A stretch of 64,000 nucleotides of DNA from NCBI RefSeq assembly GCF_020447205.1, contig NZ_JAJAEL010000005.1, positions 1-64,000 on the forward strand. Direction: 5' to 3'. The first letter of the stretch is position 1. Every line of letters starts with the position of its first letter. Below are positions 35,899-44,913 of the stretch, piece after piece. This stretch comes from Thalassolituus alkanivorans (GTDB lineage Bacteria; Pseudomonadota; Gammaproteobacteria; Pseudomonadales; Oceanobacteraceae). The notes under the pieces were generated by a model that did not search any database, had not been told where the DNA came from, and worked only from the letters and a program-made list of their open reading frames with translations. A program made the translations under genes and the position numbers.

Positions 35899-36978
35899 AT
35901 GGGTAATGTTCCTGGTGTTCATGCTGCAGCCATGGTGCAGTATCTTGGTGAAGATGGCGTACCGGTGCGGGAAGTTCCGCTCTGGGCCCATGAGCCTGAG
36001 CCTTTGCTGCGTGCCTATGAATGGATGATGCTGACGCGGATGTTCGATCAGAAGGCGGTTGCTCTGCAGCGCACGGGTCAGCTTGGCACTTTTCCATCTT
36101 CTGTCGGGCAGGAAGCCATTGGCGTTGCCTGTGGCCTGGCGCTGGAAGAACAGGATATTTTTGTTCCTTATTACCGTGATCATGCCACTCAGCTTATCCG
36201 TGGTGCGGCCATGCACGATCTGTTGCTGTATTGGGGAGGAGATGAGCGTGGCAGTCATGCTGGCCCGGCACAGGATTTACCGGTTTGTGTGCCGATTGCC
36301 AGTCAGTGTGGCCATGCAGTCGGGGCTGCGGCTGCACTGAAGTTCCGTAAACAACCACAGGCCGTACTCTGCACCCTGGGCGATGGTGCAACTTCTAAAG
36401 GTGACTTCCTCGAAGCACTGAACCTGGCCGGTACCTGGCATCTGCCGGTGGTGTTTGTGATCAACAATAATCAGTGGGCGATTTCGGTGCCGCGTGCTGC
36501 ACAGTGCGGAGCCCCCACGCTGGCCCAAAAAGGCTGGGGTGCGGGTATACACAGCGTGCAGGTGGATGGTAACGATATTATCGCCATGCTGGATGTGGTC
36601 GGCGATGCACTGGAGCGGGCACGGCACCGTAAGGGGCCGACGCTGATTGAAGCGGTAAGCTACCGCCTGGGGGATCACACCACCGCCGATGATGCCAGCC
36701 GTTACCGGACCGATGATGAAGTTAAAGCCGCCTGGGAGCGGGAGCCGGTTCGGCGTTTATGTCAGTTCCTGACAACTCAGGGCGCCTGGAACGAAGCCAT
36801 GGATGCGCGCTGGCAGGATCACTGCCATACGGTTGTCAGCAAGGCCGTTGAGCAGTATCTGGCAACACCAGCGCAGGCAGCAGAGGCCATGTTCGACCAT
36901 CTGTACGCCGAATGGCCACCTGCACTGGATGAGCAGCTTGATCTGTTTGCAGCACGTATGACGGCACGGGAGGTGTGA
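35899..36978 (+). CDS. pdhA: 2-oxoacid (pyruvate) dehydrogenase E1 component, alpha subunit
   Basis: 359 residues. Thiamine diphosphate motif GDGATSKGDFLEALNLA and INNNQWAISVP; the conserved YRDHATQL and HTTADDASRYR phosphorylation-loop region. Heterodimeric E1 alpha of the pyruvate/branched-chain/acetoin type; the substrate cannot be fixed from sequence alone. Start ATG at 35899 follows GAGGGAGG. Followed by E1 beta after 1 bp. Confidence 0.88.
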   Translation: MGNVPGVHAAAMVQYLGEDGVPVREVPLWAHEPEPLLRAYEWMMLTRMFDQKAVALQRTGQLGTFPSSVGQEAIGVACGLALEEQDIFVPYYRDHATQLIRGAAMHDLLLYWGGDERGSHAGPAQDLPVCVPIASQCGHAVGAAAALKFRKQPQAVLCTLGDGATSKGDFLEALNLAGTWHLPVVFVINNNQWAISVPRAAQCGAPTLAQKGWGAGIHSVQVDGNDIIAMLDVVGDALERARHRKGPTLIEAVSYRLGDHTTADDASRYRTDDEVKAAWEREPVRRLCQFLTTQGAWNEAMDARWQDHCHTVVSKAVEQYLATPAQAAEAMFDHLYAEWPPALDEQLDLFAARMTAREV

Positions 36979-36979
36979 C

Positions 36980-38017
36980 ATGGTCAATCAAACAACAGAC
37001 TCATTCAGCAGTGCATCTGCATCCCGTGATCTGACTCAGGGCGATCTGACTCTGGTCGAAGCGGTGAACCTGGCGCTGGCACGGGCGATGACCGAAGATC
37101 CGAACGTCGTCCTTCTGGGCGAAGATATCGGCCGCAATGGCGGTGTGTTCCGCGCCACACAAGGGCTGCAGGATCGCTTTGGCCGTGAGCGGGTAATGGA
37201 TACGCCATTGGCAGAGACGCTGATTGCCGGTACGGCGATCGGTATGGCCAGTCAGGGACTGAAACCGGTCGCTGAAATTCAGTTTATGGGCTTTATTTTC
37301 CCGGCCATGGAGCAGCTGGTGACCCATGCCGCGCGGCTGCGTAACCGCACCCGCGGACGGTTGCATTGCCCGCTGGTGGTGCGTGCTCCTTTTGGCGGCG
37401 GCATTCATGCGCCCGAGCATCATTCCGAAAGTACAGAGGCATTATTTGCCCATATCCCCGGTATCCGGGTGGTGATTCCATCTTCGCCACGGCGTGCCTA
37501 TGGTTTGTTGCTGAGTGCGATTGATGACCCGGACCCGGTGCTCTTTCTTGAGCCCAAGCGCCTGTACCGCGCGCTGAAACAACCGCTGGTGGATGACGGC
37601 GCGCGTCTGCCACTGGACAAGGTTTTTATTCTGCGTGAGGGCAGTGATATCACACTGGTCAGCTGGGGGGCCTGCATTCAGGAAACCCTGGAAGCGGCGC
37701 AGGCGCTGGAACAGCAGGGCATCAGCGCCGAAGTTGTGGATGTGGCGACGGTCAGTCCGCTGGATATGGACAGCATCCGCGCCTCGGTCGAAAAGACCGG
37801 CCGTTGTGTGATTGTGCATGAGGCCGCGCGCAGTGGCGGTATCGGCGCAGATATTTCCGCCCGCCTGAGCGAGCAGAGCCTCGATTTACTGCAGGCTCCG
37901 GTGATCCGGGTGACAGGCTTTGATACACCAATGCCGTATTTCCGCCAGGAGCAGCTGTATCTGCCACAGGTGGCCGACATTGTGGCCGCCGTTAACCAAT
38001 GCATGAGCTACCGTTAA
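36980..38017 (+). CDS. pdhB: 2-oxoacid (pyruvate) dehydrogenase E1 component, beta subunit
   Basis: 345 residues. Transketolase-like domain with ALARAMTEDPNVVLLGEDIG, the TPP-contacting E in TPLAETLIAGTAIGMA, GGGIHAPEHHSES and a C-terminal transketolase domain (VVDVATVSPLDMDSI). Pairs with the alpha subunit; GGAGG 6 nt before ATG. Confidence 0.9.
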   Translation: MVNQTTDSFSSASASRDLTQGDLTLVEAVNLALARAMTEDPNVVLLGEDIGRNGGVFRATQGLQDRFGRERVMDTPLAETLIAGTAIGMASQGLKPVAEIQFMGFIFPAMEQLVTHAARLRNRTRGRLHCPLVVRAPFGGGIHAPEHHSESTEALFAHIPGIRVVIPSSPRRAYGLLLSAIDDPDPVLFLEPKRLYRALKQPLVDDGARLPLDKVFILREGSDITLVSWGACIQETLEAAQALEQQGISAEVVDVATVSPLDMDSIRASVEKTGRCVIVHEAARSGGIGADISARLSEQSLDLLQAPVIRVTGFDTPMPYFRQEQLYLPQVADIVAAVNQCMSYR

Positions 38018-38060
38018 AACAGACATAAAAAATCAAAAGCCTGATACCTCAGGAGTGTTT

Positions 38061-39218
38061 ATGCGTTATTTCCGCTTGCCCGATCTGGGTGAAGGGCTGG
38101 CCGATGCCGACATCGTGGAGTGGCATGTAAAAGCCGGTGATACGGTGGCGGTTGACCAGCTGTTGTTATCGGTTGAAACCGCAAAAGCCATTGTTGAACT
38201 GCCATCTCCCTGTGCCGGGGTGGTCAGCCACTGCTTTGGTGAACCCGGTGATACCGTCAATACCGGTGAGCCACTGGTTGAGTTTGTGCAGGATGAAGGC
38301 TCTGACACTACAGGGCGTGAAGATAACGGCTCGGTGGTCGGCGAAATGCCGGTTGCGCGCGAACGCAGCGAAGATCATTTTGTGATTGGCCAGGGCAACA
38401 GCCTGAATGCCGGCGCACGGGTGCGGGTCACGCCCAGTGTTCGGGCACTGGCACGGCGTCTGAATGTGGATATTCAGCAGATCAGTGGCAGTGGGCCGGA
38501 TGGCCGCATTACGGCCGATGATGTGGAAAAAGCCGGGCGTCTGGATCAGCAACTGGGGCAGGGGGAACGCCTGACCGGTGTGCGCAAAAGCATGGCCCGT
38601 ACCATGGCGCTGGCTCATGCTCAGGTAGTGCCCGTTACGCTGTTTGATGAAGCCGATGTGTCGCACTGGGAAACCACTGAGGATGTCAGTGTCCGGCTGG
38701 TGCAGGCCATTGCTGCAGGCTGTGCGGCGGTACCGGATTTAAATGGCTGGTTTCACGGTGATGAACAGCATCAGCAGATGACCCGGCGACTGATCAGTCA
38801 GATTGACCTGGGTATTGCGGTTGATACCGAGCAGGGCTTGTTTGTACCTGTACTGCGTGACGTTGCCAACCGCAGCGCAGATGACCTGCGTGCCGGCCTT
38901 GACCGGCTGAAAGCCGATGTTCGGGCCCGTACCATTCCGCCGCGGGAAATGCAGGGCGCAACCATTACCCTGTCGAACTATGGCGCCATCGCCGGGCGTT
39001 ATGGCACTCCGGTGGTGGTACCTCCCACTATGGCGATTCTGGGTGCTGGCCGGGTGCTGGAGAAACCTCTGTGTGCCATGGGGGAACTCTTTGCCGGTAA
39101 GGTGCTGCCCTTATCACTGACCTTTGATCACCGGGCGGTCACTGGCGGGGAAGCCAGTCGTTTCTTAGCGGCTGTTATTACCGATTTGCAGAAAGAGCCG
39201 GATTTGATTGACCGCTGA
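38061..39218 (+). CDS. Dihydrolipoamide acyltransferase (E2) of the same complex
   Basis: 385 residues: a single lipoyl domain with K42 in VETAKAIVEL, an E1/E3-binding domain (TPSVRALARRLNVDIQQISGSG), and a C-terminal catalytic domain. The E2 active-site motif reads DHRAVTGGEASRF: the His is present but the usual Asp (DHRxxDG) is Thr. The same replacement is, as I recall, found in some pseudomonad E2 paralogues. AGGAG lies 7 nt upstream of the ATG. No E3 gene lies nearby; a dihydrolipoamide dehydrogenase from elsewhere must serve. Confidence 0.88.
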   Translation: MRYFRLPDLGEGLADADIVEWHVKAGDTVAVDQLLLSVETAKAIVELPSPCAGVVSHCFGEPGDTVNTGEPLVEFVQDEGSDTTGREDNGSVVGEMPVARERSEDHFVIGQGNSLNAGARVRVTPSVRALARRLNVDIQQISGSGPDGRITADDVEKAGRLDQQLGQGERLTGVRKSMARTMALAHAQVVPVTLFDEADVSHWETTEDVSVRLVQAIAAGCAAVPDLNGWFHGDEQHQQMTRRLISQIDLGIAVDTEQGLFVPVLRDVANRSADDLRAGLDRLKADVRARTIPPREMQGATITLSNYGAIAGRYGTPVVVPPTMAILGAGRVLEKPLCAMGELFAGKVLPLSLTFDHRAVTGGEASRFLAAVITDLQKEPDLIDR

Positions 39219-39225
39219 TCCGGTT

Positions 39226-39714
39226 TTAATCCTCCGGCCATTCAACCGTAAAACCTTCATCTTCTGTCGGTAACTGAAAATACTGACTCAGATGATAGAA
39301 GGTTTCCTCGTTATCAAATGCCGCGCGTTGCGGTTGTTCTTTGCGGCGTTGAGCAAGCTGCTTCAGGCAGCGCTCATCGCTGTGATCCAGGCAAATTAAC
39401 CGGTGCCGGCACTGACTGTTATCAATAAGATGTTTAAACCAGCGGCGTTGCTCAATGGTGTTGCCGGGAAAATCGAGAATCAGTGTCAGGCCATTGTTTA
39501 GCAGCAGGCTGATATGGTCGCTCAGGATATTTTTTAACTGAGCCGAGCAGCGCAGATAATCCTTTATGGTATGGATCTGTTGTGGGTAAAGGGCCGCCAG
39601 CCACTGATCTTCTGAAATAAGAATGGTGTTATTTTCTTGTGACAATTGCCGGGCGAGAGTGGATTTTCCCGCTCCCATTTTGCCGCAGAAAAAAACCAGC
39701 ATTCCGCTCGCCAT
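39226..39714 (-). CDS. P-loop kinase-like ATP-binding protein
   Basis: 162 residues. Walker A GKMGAGKST near the N-terminus, LILDFPGNTIEQRRWF (Walker-B-like Asp) and an Arg-rich lid (LAQRRKEQPQRAAF). Resembles AAA_33/zeta-toxin-like small kinases. No antitoxin partner is seen. AGGAGAGTGTC precedes ATG. A 12-bp inverted repeat lies just upstream. Confidence 0.75.
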   Translation of the reverse strand: MASGMLVFFCGKMGAGKSTLARQLSQENNTILISEDQWLAALYPQQIHTIKDYLRCSAQLKNILSDHISLLLNNGLTLILDFPGNTIEQRRWFKHLIDNSQCRHRLICLDHSDERCLKQLAQRRKEQPQRAAFDNEETFYHLSQYFQLPTEDEGFTVEWPED

Positions 39715-39718
39715 GACA

Positions 39719-39761
39719 CTCTCCTGATAATGTTGATTGTTATCAGGTTTTATCAGGAGAG
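39719..39761. promoter_or_regulatory. Inverted repeat over the leader of the P-loop kinase gene
   Basis: CTCTCCTGATAA (39719-39730) and TTATCAGGAGAG (39750-39761) are perfect inverse repeats, with another TTATCAGG at 39740-39747. The left arm contains the kinase ribosome-binding site, so a stem-loop in the mRNA could sequester it, or a repressor could bind the DNA. Confidence 0.45.
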
Positions 39762-39804
39762 CACGGCGCTGGCAATGTACTCTGTTTGTTATTTCCGGCT
39801 TGTG

Positions 39805-40269
39805 TTATTCGCGAGCAGCGGCGTGTTCCTGTGCCCAGGCCAGCAGCATACGGTGAACCCGCTCGTCGCAGGGCAGGTGGTGCAGTTCACTTTCATCCAG
39901 TGCGTTAGCATCCTGCCATTCGTCGCGGCAGTCACTGATTTCAATGCTCAGATCGCGGCTGCAGGCGTCATAGAGTTTTTCCAGCAGCTCAGTTACCCGC
40001 ACAGGATCGTCGGCAAACAGATAAGGCTGTTCCAGATCGTGTTCCAGTTCACGCATCACCGACCAGGCGGTTTCACCACGCTGATACAGGGTGTCGGGGT
40101 TGATGCCGTGCAGATCCTGCAGGCCGATATCCCAGTCGTCCCAGTCATCTTCCGGCTGAATAAGAGTGGTTTTGATCTGGCCGTCAGACTGCGACCAGGC
40201 AATGGCAACCGGATGGGCGTGTTCTTCAAACGAACTGCCGTCGATGGCAATAAATTGCGGATATTTCAC
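39805..40269 (-). CDS. Exonuclease-like (RNase H fold) protein of unknown function
   Basis: 154 residues. Begins with FIAIDGSSFEEHAHPVAIAW, resembling the first strand of DEDD exonucleases, then LHGINPDTLYQRG (compare IHGIT in DnaQ-like enzymes) and a final HLPCDERVHRMLLAWAQ. The usual acidic DxE is not visible in the first motif (IDGS), so the nuclease activity is doubtful. Fold assignment is tentative. Confidence 0.55.
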   Translation of the reverse strand: MKYPQFIAIDGSSFEEHAHPVAIAWSQSDGQIKTTLIQPEDDWDDWDIGLQDLHGINPDTLYQRGETAWSVMRELEHDLEQPYLFADDPVRVTELLEKLYDACSRDLSIEISDCRDEWQDANALDESELHHLPCDERVHRMLLAWAQEHAAARE

Positions 40270-40302
40270 AGTGGCCTCTCAGGATTCAGGAATGCGGCGA
40301 AT

Positions 40303-42252
40303 CTACTCAGATGCACCGGGTTTGACAAGGGGGGAGGTGGCGGCAGGCAGCGTCGGACTTAACTGAAAATAATGCCGGGCAGCTTCGCCGTTAACCGGGC
40401 GGCCATAAAAATAACCCTGTGCCAGATCGCAGCCGCTGTCGATCAGAAAATTGGCCTGCTCAACGGTTTCGATACCTTCGGCCACGATCAGTTTATTTAA
40501 CTGTTTACCGAGGGTGATGATGGTGTTGGCGATGGCACGGTCGGCGCGGCTGGTGCTTAAATCGCGGACAAAAGTGCGGTCAATTTTGATCGCATCGACC
40601 GGTAGTGTCTTCAGATAATTCAGTGAAGAAAATCCACTGCCAAAATCATCCAGATAAACAAAGACATCGTGTGCGCGGAAATATTCCAGCACGCCTCTGG
40701 CACTGACCAGATCCTGCATCAGCAGGCTTTCCGTAATTTCAACCGAAATCATCGCCGATGGAATACCGTAAGAGCGGATGGTATCGACAATATCTTCATG
40801 AAAGCCGGGAATCAGAAACTGGCGCGGTGATAAATTGATGCTGATATTGCTTTCATAGCCTTCATTCAGCCACTGGCGGGCCTGATGACAGGCTTTTTCA
40901 ACCACCATCTGGCCGATCTGGGAAATCATGCCGGCTTCTTCGGCGATATGAATAAAACTTTCCGGTGATACGAAACTGCCGTCCGGCCGCTGCCAGCGCA
41001 GCAGGGCTTCAAAACTGTGCAGCTGGCCGGTACGGGCGCCGCGCGGATCACTCTGCAAAAAGACTTTGGGCTGGTAATAAAGCTCGAGCTGATCCTGTTC
41101 AATGGCTTTGCGCAGTTCGGTTTCCATCTGCAGGCGATGCTGGGCGATACGTTCCAGTGACGGGGTAAAAAAGTGGAAGCAGTTTTTACCGTTGGCTTTG
41201 GCGCGGTACATGGCAATGTCGGCATTACGCATCAGCAGGCCGGTGCTTTCTCCATCATTAGGGTACATGGCAATACCGATAGAGGCGCCGATAAAAAAGC
41301 TGCGCTGATCCAGTTCGACCGGTGGCATCAGGGTGGCCAGCATATTATCGGCTCGCTGTAGTACTTCGTCCTGACTGCTGATGTCATCCATGATGACCAC
41401 AAATTCATCACCGCCGACACGGGCTAACGTATCCTGCGGTTTGATTCCCTGTTTCAGGCGCAGGGCCACTTCGATCAGCAGTTTGTCACCGCTGGCATGG
41501 CCAAGGCTGTCGTTGATGGTTTTAAAGCCATCAAGATCGATATAACACAGAGCAATGCGCGAATGCTGCACCTGTGCGCGGTTAATACTCAGTTCCAGCC
41601 GGTCCTGCAGCAGTACCCGGTTAGGCAGACCGGTCAGGCTGTCGTGTTGTGCCTGATAGGTGATGGTTTCTTCTTTTTCACGGATTTCGCTGATATCACG
41701 CAGCATCCAGATATAACCGGCGACCGGGTGTTTGACTGCATAGACTTCAAGCCAGCCGCCTTTACGCATCGGGTAAATACGGTGACTGCCATGCTCATGA
41801 TTGCGCATTTCTTTCAGCTGATCATACAGTTGCTGACCTTCAAATAATTGCAGAAAAGAATTACGGAACAGATCTGCGCCGGTCATATGATTAATACGTT
41901 CTTCGCTCAACCCCATCAGCAGTAAATAGTGTTTATTGACGGCAATCGGCCGGTCGGTATCGGCACTGACGACCAGAATCCCTTCTTTTGAGGCATTCAG
42001 GGTAGCATCAAGAATTTCATAGGAGGCTTTAAGATCGGCTTGTGCCTGTTGCTGCGTCTGCAGGTTCTGGCTCAGACGCTGATTGCGCTCCAACAGCTCT
42101 TCTGCTGTCAATGCCAGTGAACGTTCGAGCATTTCGCGGTCAAGATCTGCCTGCTCGTAAGCGCTGCTGATAGCCTGCAACAGAGGCTGGAATGTTTCCG
42201 GGACAGTTTCCTGAAAATGTCGTTTTAGCTGTCGTTTCAGCAGTCGGTGCAT
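40303..42252 (-). CDS. Dual GGDEF/EAL c-di-GMP signalling protein with PAS domain
   Basis: 649 residues: N-terminal coiled coil (about 1-80), a PAS domain (about 75-190, ILDATLNASKEGILVVSADTDR), GGDEF with VGGDEFVVIMDD intact, and EAL with FEALLRWQ, LDDFGSGFSSLNYL and AEGIE intact. Both diguanylate cyclase and phosphodiesterase activity look possible. Its first 16 nt overlap the upstream FIST-domain gene, so they are co-translated and FIST may feed its output here (inference). Confidence 0.9.
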   Translation of the reverse strand: MHRLLKRQLKRHFQETVPETFQPLLQAISSAYEQADLDREMLERSLALTAEELLERNQRLSQNLQTQQQAQADLKASYEILDATLNASKEGILVVSADTDRPIAVNKHYLLLMGLSEERINHMTGADLFRNSFLQLFEGQQLYDQLKEMRNHEHGSHRIYPMRKGGWLEVYAVKHPVAGYIWMLRDISEIREKEETITYQAQHDSLTGLPNRVLLQDRLELSINRAQVQHSRIALCYIDLDGFKTINDSLGHASGDKLLIEVALRLKQGIKPQDTLARVGGDEFVVIMDDISSQDEVLQRADNMLATLMPPVELDQRSFFIGASIGIAMYPNDGESTGLLMRNADIAMYRAKANGKNCFHFFTPSLERIAQHRLQMETELRKAIEQDQLELYYQPKVFLQSDPRGARTGQLHSFEALLRWQRPDGSFVSPESFIHIAEEAGMISQIGQMVVEKACHQARQWLNEGYESNISINLSPRQFLIPGFHEDIVDTIRSYGIPSAMISVEITESLLMQDLVSARGVLEYFRAHDVFVYLDDFGSGFSSLNYLKTLPVDAIKIDRTFVRDLSTSRADRAIANTIITLGKQLNKLIVAEGIETVEQANFLIDSGCDLAQGYFYGRPVNGEAARHYFQLSPTLPAATSPLVKPGASE

Positions 42253-43379
42253 GCTGTTCGCTCAGTAAATGTAGTAATGGTCAGCGTTTGGTTGTGCAGA
42301 TTGCACTTACCGACTCCGCGGTTGGGTGCAATTTCTCCGTAAGAGTAGAAACCGCAGACCGGGATATCGGCCCCCAGTGTCTCGCTGAAGGCTTCCAGTT
42401 CTTCATCAATTAATTGTTGCATCACCACCCGTCTGCCGACGCAGCTTACCAGCAGGGCAAAATCCGGTGTTGCCTGGTTTTGTTGGCTGACCTGCTGGCA
42501 GGCGGTATGAGCACCGTCGATCAGACGGTCAACATTCGCACGCATCAGTTGCGCGAAATGTTGCTCAGGGATGTCGGCGCCAAACAGCAGGCAGCGTTCC
42601 TGCCAGTCAATGCCGAGCACCGAGCAGACGACGGGGTCGTTGTCTGCAGCGGAGATCAGCAATGGAAAGCGCAGGCCGGATGCCGGCAGCTGGTCGGCAT
42701 AATGACCCAGGTATTTTTCATACAGATCAAGGGCGCAGATATCATCAAGTTCATACAAGCGATTACCCCGGGCGCGGGTAATGCGGCGTTTTGGGCCGAA
42801 CGGGTCCCAGCCGCCATAGCTGCCACAGCTCACACTGAGATGTTGGCCGTAAAATCCGATACCGCAGACGTGGTGGCTGAACCGGCCATCGCTGGTGTAC
42901 AGCCAGGTTTGTTTAAAGCGTTCACCATCGGCGGCAATACCACCGGATATATGGTTGAAGGGGGCTAGCTGTTGGTTAAGTCCGGCTACCAGCTGGCTGC
43001 CATTCACACTGAGGCCATTGGCAAACACCAGTATGTGAATTAAATCGTCCTGCTGCAGTTGCTGCGCCACACGAATGCCGGCCTGGCGGCTGCCTTCAAT
43101 ACCGTCAACGCATTCGGTCACGAGTCTGATCCGGGTATGGGCAAAGCGGATAACCGTAAGAGTGATGCTGTTGTCGATCACCCGTTGCTGATGAATTTCG
43201 CCGCTGGCTGAGCAGCCGCATAAAGGTGTTTCCGGAAAGTGTTGCTGCAACGTGCTGATCGCTGCGGCCGGATCAACAGAGGCAAACAGCAGCAACAGAT
43301 CAGCCTGACCTTCAGTCAGGGCCGGGGACCACTGTGGCGGGACGCTGGTGGCATCCCAGATATGCTGGCTGACCTGCAT
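42237..43379 (-). CDS. FIST N/C domain sensory protein
   Basis: 380 residues: FIST_N (about 20-230, including CGCSASGEIHQQRV and NGLSVNGSQLVAGLNQQL) followed by FIST_C (DLYEKYLG...). FIST domains bind small ligands, possibly amino acids, in signalling proteins. The 3' end overlaps the GGDEF/EAL gene by 16 nt. It follows DUF2789 with an 7-bp gap. Confidence 0.87.
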   Translation of the reverse strand: MQVSQHIWDATSVPPQWSPALTEGQADLLLLFASVDPAAAISTLQQHFPETPLCGCSASGEIHQQRVIDNSITLTVIRFAHTRIRLVTECVDGIEGSRQAGIRVAQQLQQDDLIHILVFANGLSVNGSQLVAGLNQQLAPFNHISGGIAADGERFKQTWLYTSDGRFSHHVCGIGFYGQHLSVSCGSYGGWDPFGPKRRITRARGNRLYELDDICALDLYEKYLGHYADQLPASGLRFPLLISAADNDPVVCSVLGIDWQERCLLFGADIPEQHFAQLMRANVDRLIDGAHTACQQVSQQNQATPDFALLVSCVGRRVVMQQLIDEELEAFSETLGADIPVCGFYSYGEIAPNRGVGKCNLHNQTLTITTFTERTACTDC

Positions 43380-43386
43380 TCAGTAA

Positions 43387-43641
43387 TCAGCAGGGACGGA
43401 TGTCAGCGGCATGACGCAGAAGGCTGTCGAGGGTATCGATAACCTCGGCCCAGTCAGCATCCTGAGCCAGCGATTCACGCAGAAACGCCTGCTGTGAATT
43501 ATTGAAAAAGTCGAGTTCGGCCAGCTTTTTATTGTCTGCAACGGGTTTATGCTGCTCGATAAAGTCGGCGATATTCTGGTCGGAGTTTGGCAGGCCGAGT
43601 TGTGCAAACAGGCCGTTAAGGCTGTGTACTGGCGATTCCAT
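43387..43641 (-). CDS. DUF2789 family protein
   Basis: 84 residues: MESPVHSLNGLFAQLGLP is the typical DUF2789 start; the rest is helical (IADFIEQHKPV, DWAEVIDTLDSLLRHAADI). The ATG at 43641 lies 7 nt after AGGAG; the ATG two codons upstream is less likely. Function unknown; first gene of the three-gene FIST-GGDEF/EAL cluster. Confidence 0.88.
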   Translation of the reverse strand: MESPVHSLNGLFAQLGLPNSDQNIADFIEQHKPVADNKKLAELDFFNNSQQAFLRESLAQDADWAEVIDTLDSLLRHAADIRPC

Positions 43642-43752
43642 GAGCATACTCCTGAAACATGAGTGTATTTTTGGTAATCCTCTGATTTAGTTCAGAAATC
43701 AGCGGTTAAAACTCTCAATGTTCAGTTTAGCAGCTTGCTGGAAGAGTGTTGC

Positions 43753-44820
43753 CTATCCGTCGCTGCGGCCAAGCTGGCGCAGATGATGGTAATGACCTTT
43801 CAGTGCCGCGCCGAGGCTGGGATAACTGCGGATAGAATGACCCTGACGGTTGCAGGACTCCTGCAGTAAACGGTGCAGTGCTGGGTAGTGAATATGACTG
43901 ACCCGGGGAAACAGGTGGTGTTCGACCTGAAAGTTCAGCCCTCCCAGAGCCCAGGTCAGGAAACGGCTGTCGGTGGCAAAGTCGACGGTGGTGCGTAACT
44001 GGTGTGCCGCCCATTCGTCTTCCATGCTGCCATCGGTCGTGGGCTGCGGAAATTCCGCCTGTTCGACTATGTGAGCGAGCTGAAATACCACAGCAAATAA
44101 AAAGCCTAAGATGGCATGCATGAGTAAAAAGCCGGTAATAACGGTGGTGCCGTCGGCAAGGCTCAGCGGCAGCGCGATATAAATCAGCAGATACAGCAGC
44201 TTGCTGGCCCAGAATTCCAGATGATCTGCGGCGGATAAGCGATGGCTGAACGGCCGCTGTGCGATTTTCTGGCGAAAATATGCTTTGTAGTCGAGAGCAA
44301 AAAACCAGAACAGACTGGTCAGCGGATACAGCAGCCAGACATAAATATGCTGATAACGGTGAAACCAGAAACGACGCTGGTGCGGGCTCATTCGGAACAG
44401 CCCCAGCGCATCAATGTCTTCATCAACCTCGTCCACATTGGTAAAGCTGTGATGATTGCGGTTGTGTTTCTGTGCCCAGTAAAAACGGTTACTGCCGATC
44501 AGATTAAAGGTAAGCGCGGCCAGCCGGTTGAGACGCCGTGAGCGGCTGAAAGATTCGTGAGCGCCATCGTGCATCACGTTAAAACCCACAAGGGCGGTGG
44601 CTATACCATGTATAAACCAGGCGGCCAGACTCCATGGGGCTGGCAGTAACAGCAGGGCGGCATAGCTGGCGCTAAACAGCAGCAAAATAAGAATGGCTTT
44701 ACGGTACAGACGCTGGTCACCGCTTTTGGCAATGCCCTGCTGCTGAAAATACTGATTAACCTGAGCGGAAAGCTGCTGATATACCGGGCGCTGGCCGGCA
44801 GGAAAATGAACCTGATTCAT
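43753..44820 (-). CDS. Membrane fatty acid (acyl-CoA) desaturase
   Basis: 355 residues with about four membrane helices and three His boxes: HDGAHESF, HNRNHHSFTN and a C-terminal QVEHHLFP. Matches the front-end/acyl-lipid desaturase family with di-iron active site. Introduces a double bond in a fatty acyl chain; position unknown. Followed by the AraC gene on the same strand, but 93 bp apart. Confidence 0.9.
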   Translation of the reverse strand: MNQVHFPAGQRPVYQQLSAQVNQYFQQQGIAKSGDQRLYRKAILILLLFSASYAALLLLPAPWSLAAWFIHGIATALVGFNVMHDGAHESFSRSRRLNRLAALTFNLIGSNRFYWAQKHNRNHHSFTNVDEVDEDIDALGLFRMSPHQRRFWFHRYQHIYVWLLYPLTSLFWFFALDYKAYFRQKIAQRPFSHRLSAADHLEFWASKLLYLLIYIALPLSLADGTTVITGFLLMHAILGFLFAVVFQLAHIVEQAEFPQPTTDGSMEDEWAAHQLRTTVDFATDSRFLTWALGGLNFQVEHHLFPRVSHIHYPALHRLLQESCNRQGHSIRSYPSLGAALKGHYHHLRQLGRSDG

Positions 44821-44913
44821 GATTTATTATGATTGTTATCGTTGCCGCCATGCTACCTGAGTTTGAGATTTTGTAAAACGCCCGTCTCAGGATTGCTGCT
44901 GCGCACCAGCACT

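Noticed and set aside
35691..35906. 71-codon ORF upstream of the E1 alpha gene
   Set aside because: Cys-rich translation without domain, no ribosome-binding site, and it overlaps the start of the E1 alpha gene.
39226..39761. Zeta-type toxin-antitoxin system
   Set aside because: The P-loop protein resembles small kinases, but no adjacent small antitoxin gene is present, so a toxin-antitoxin call is not supported.
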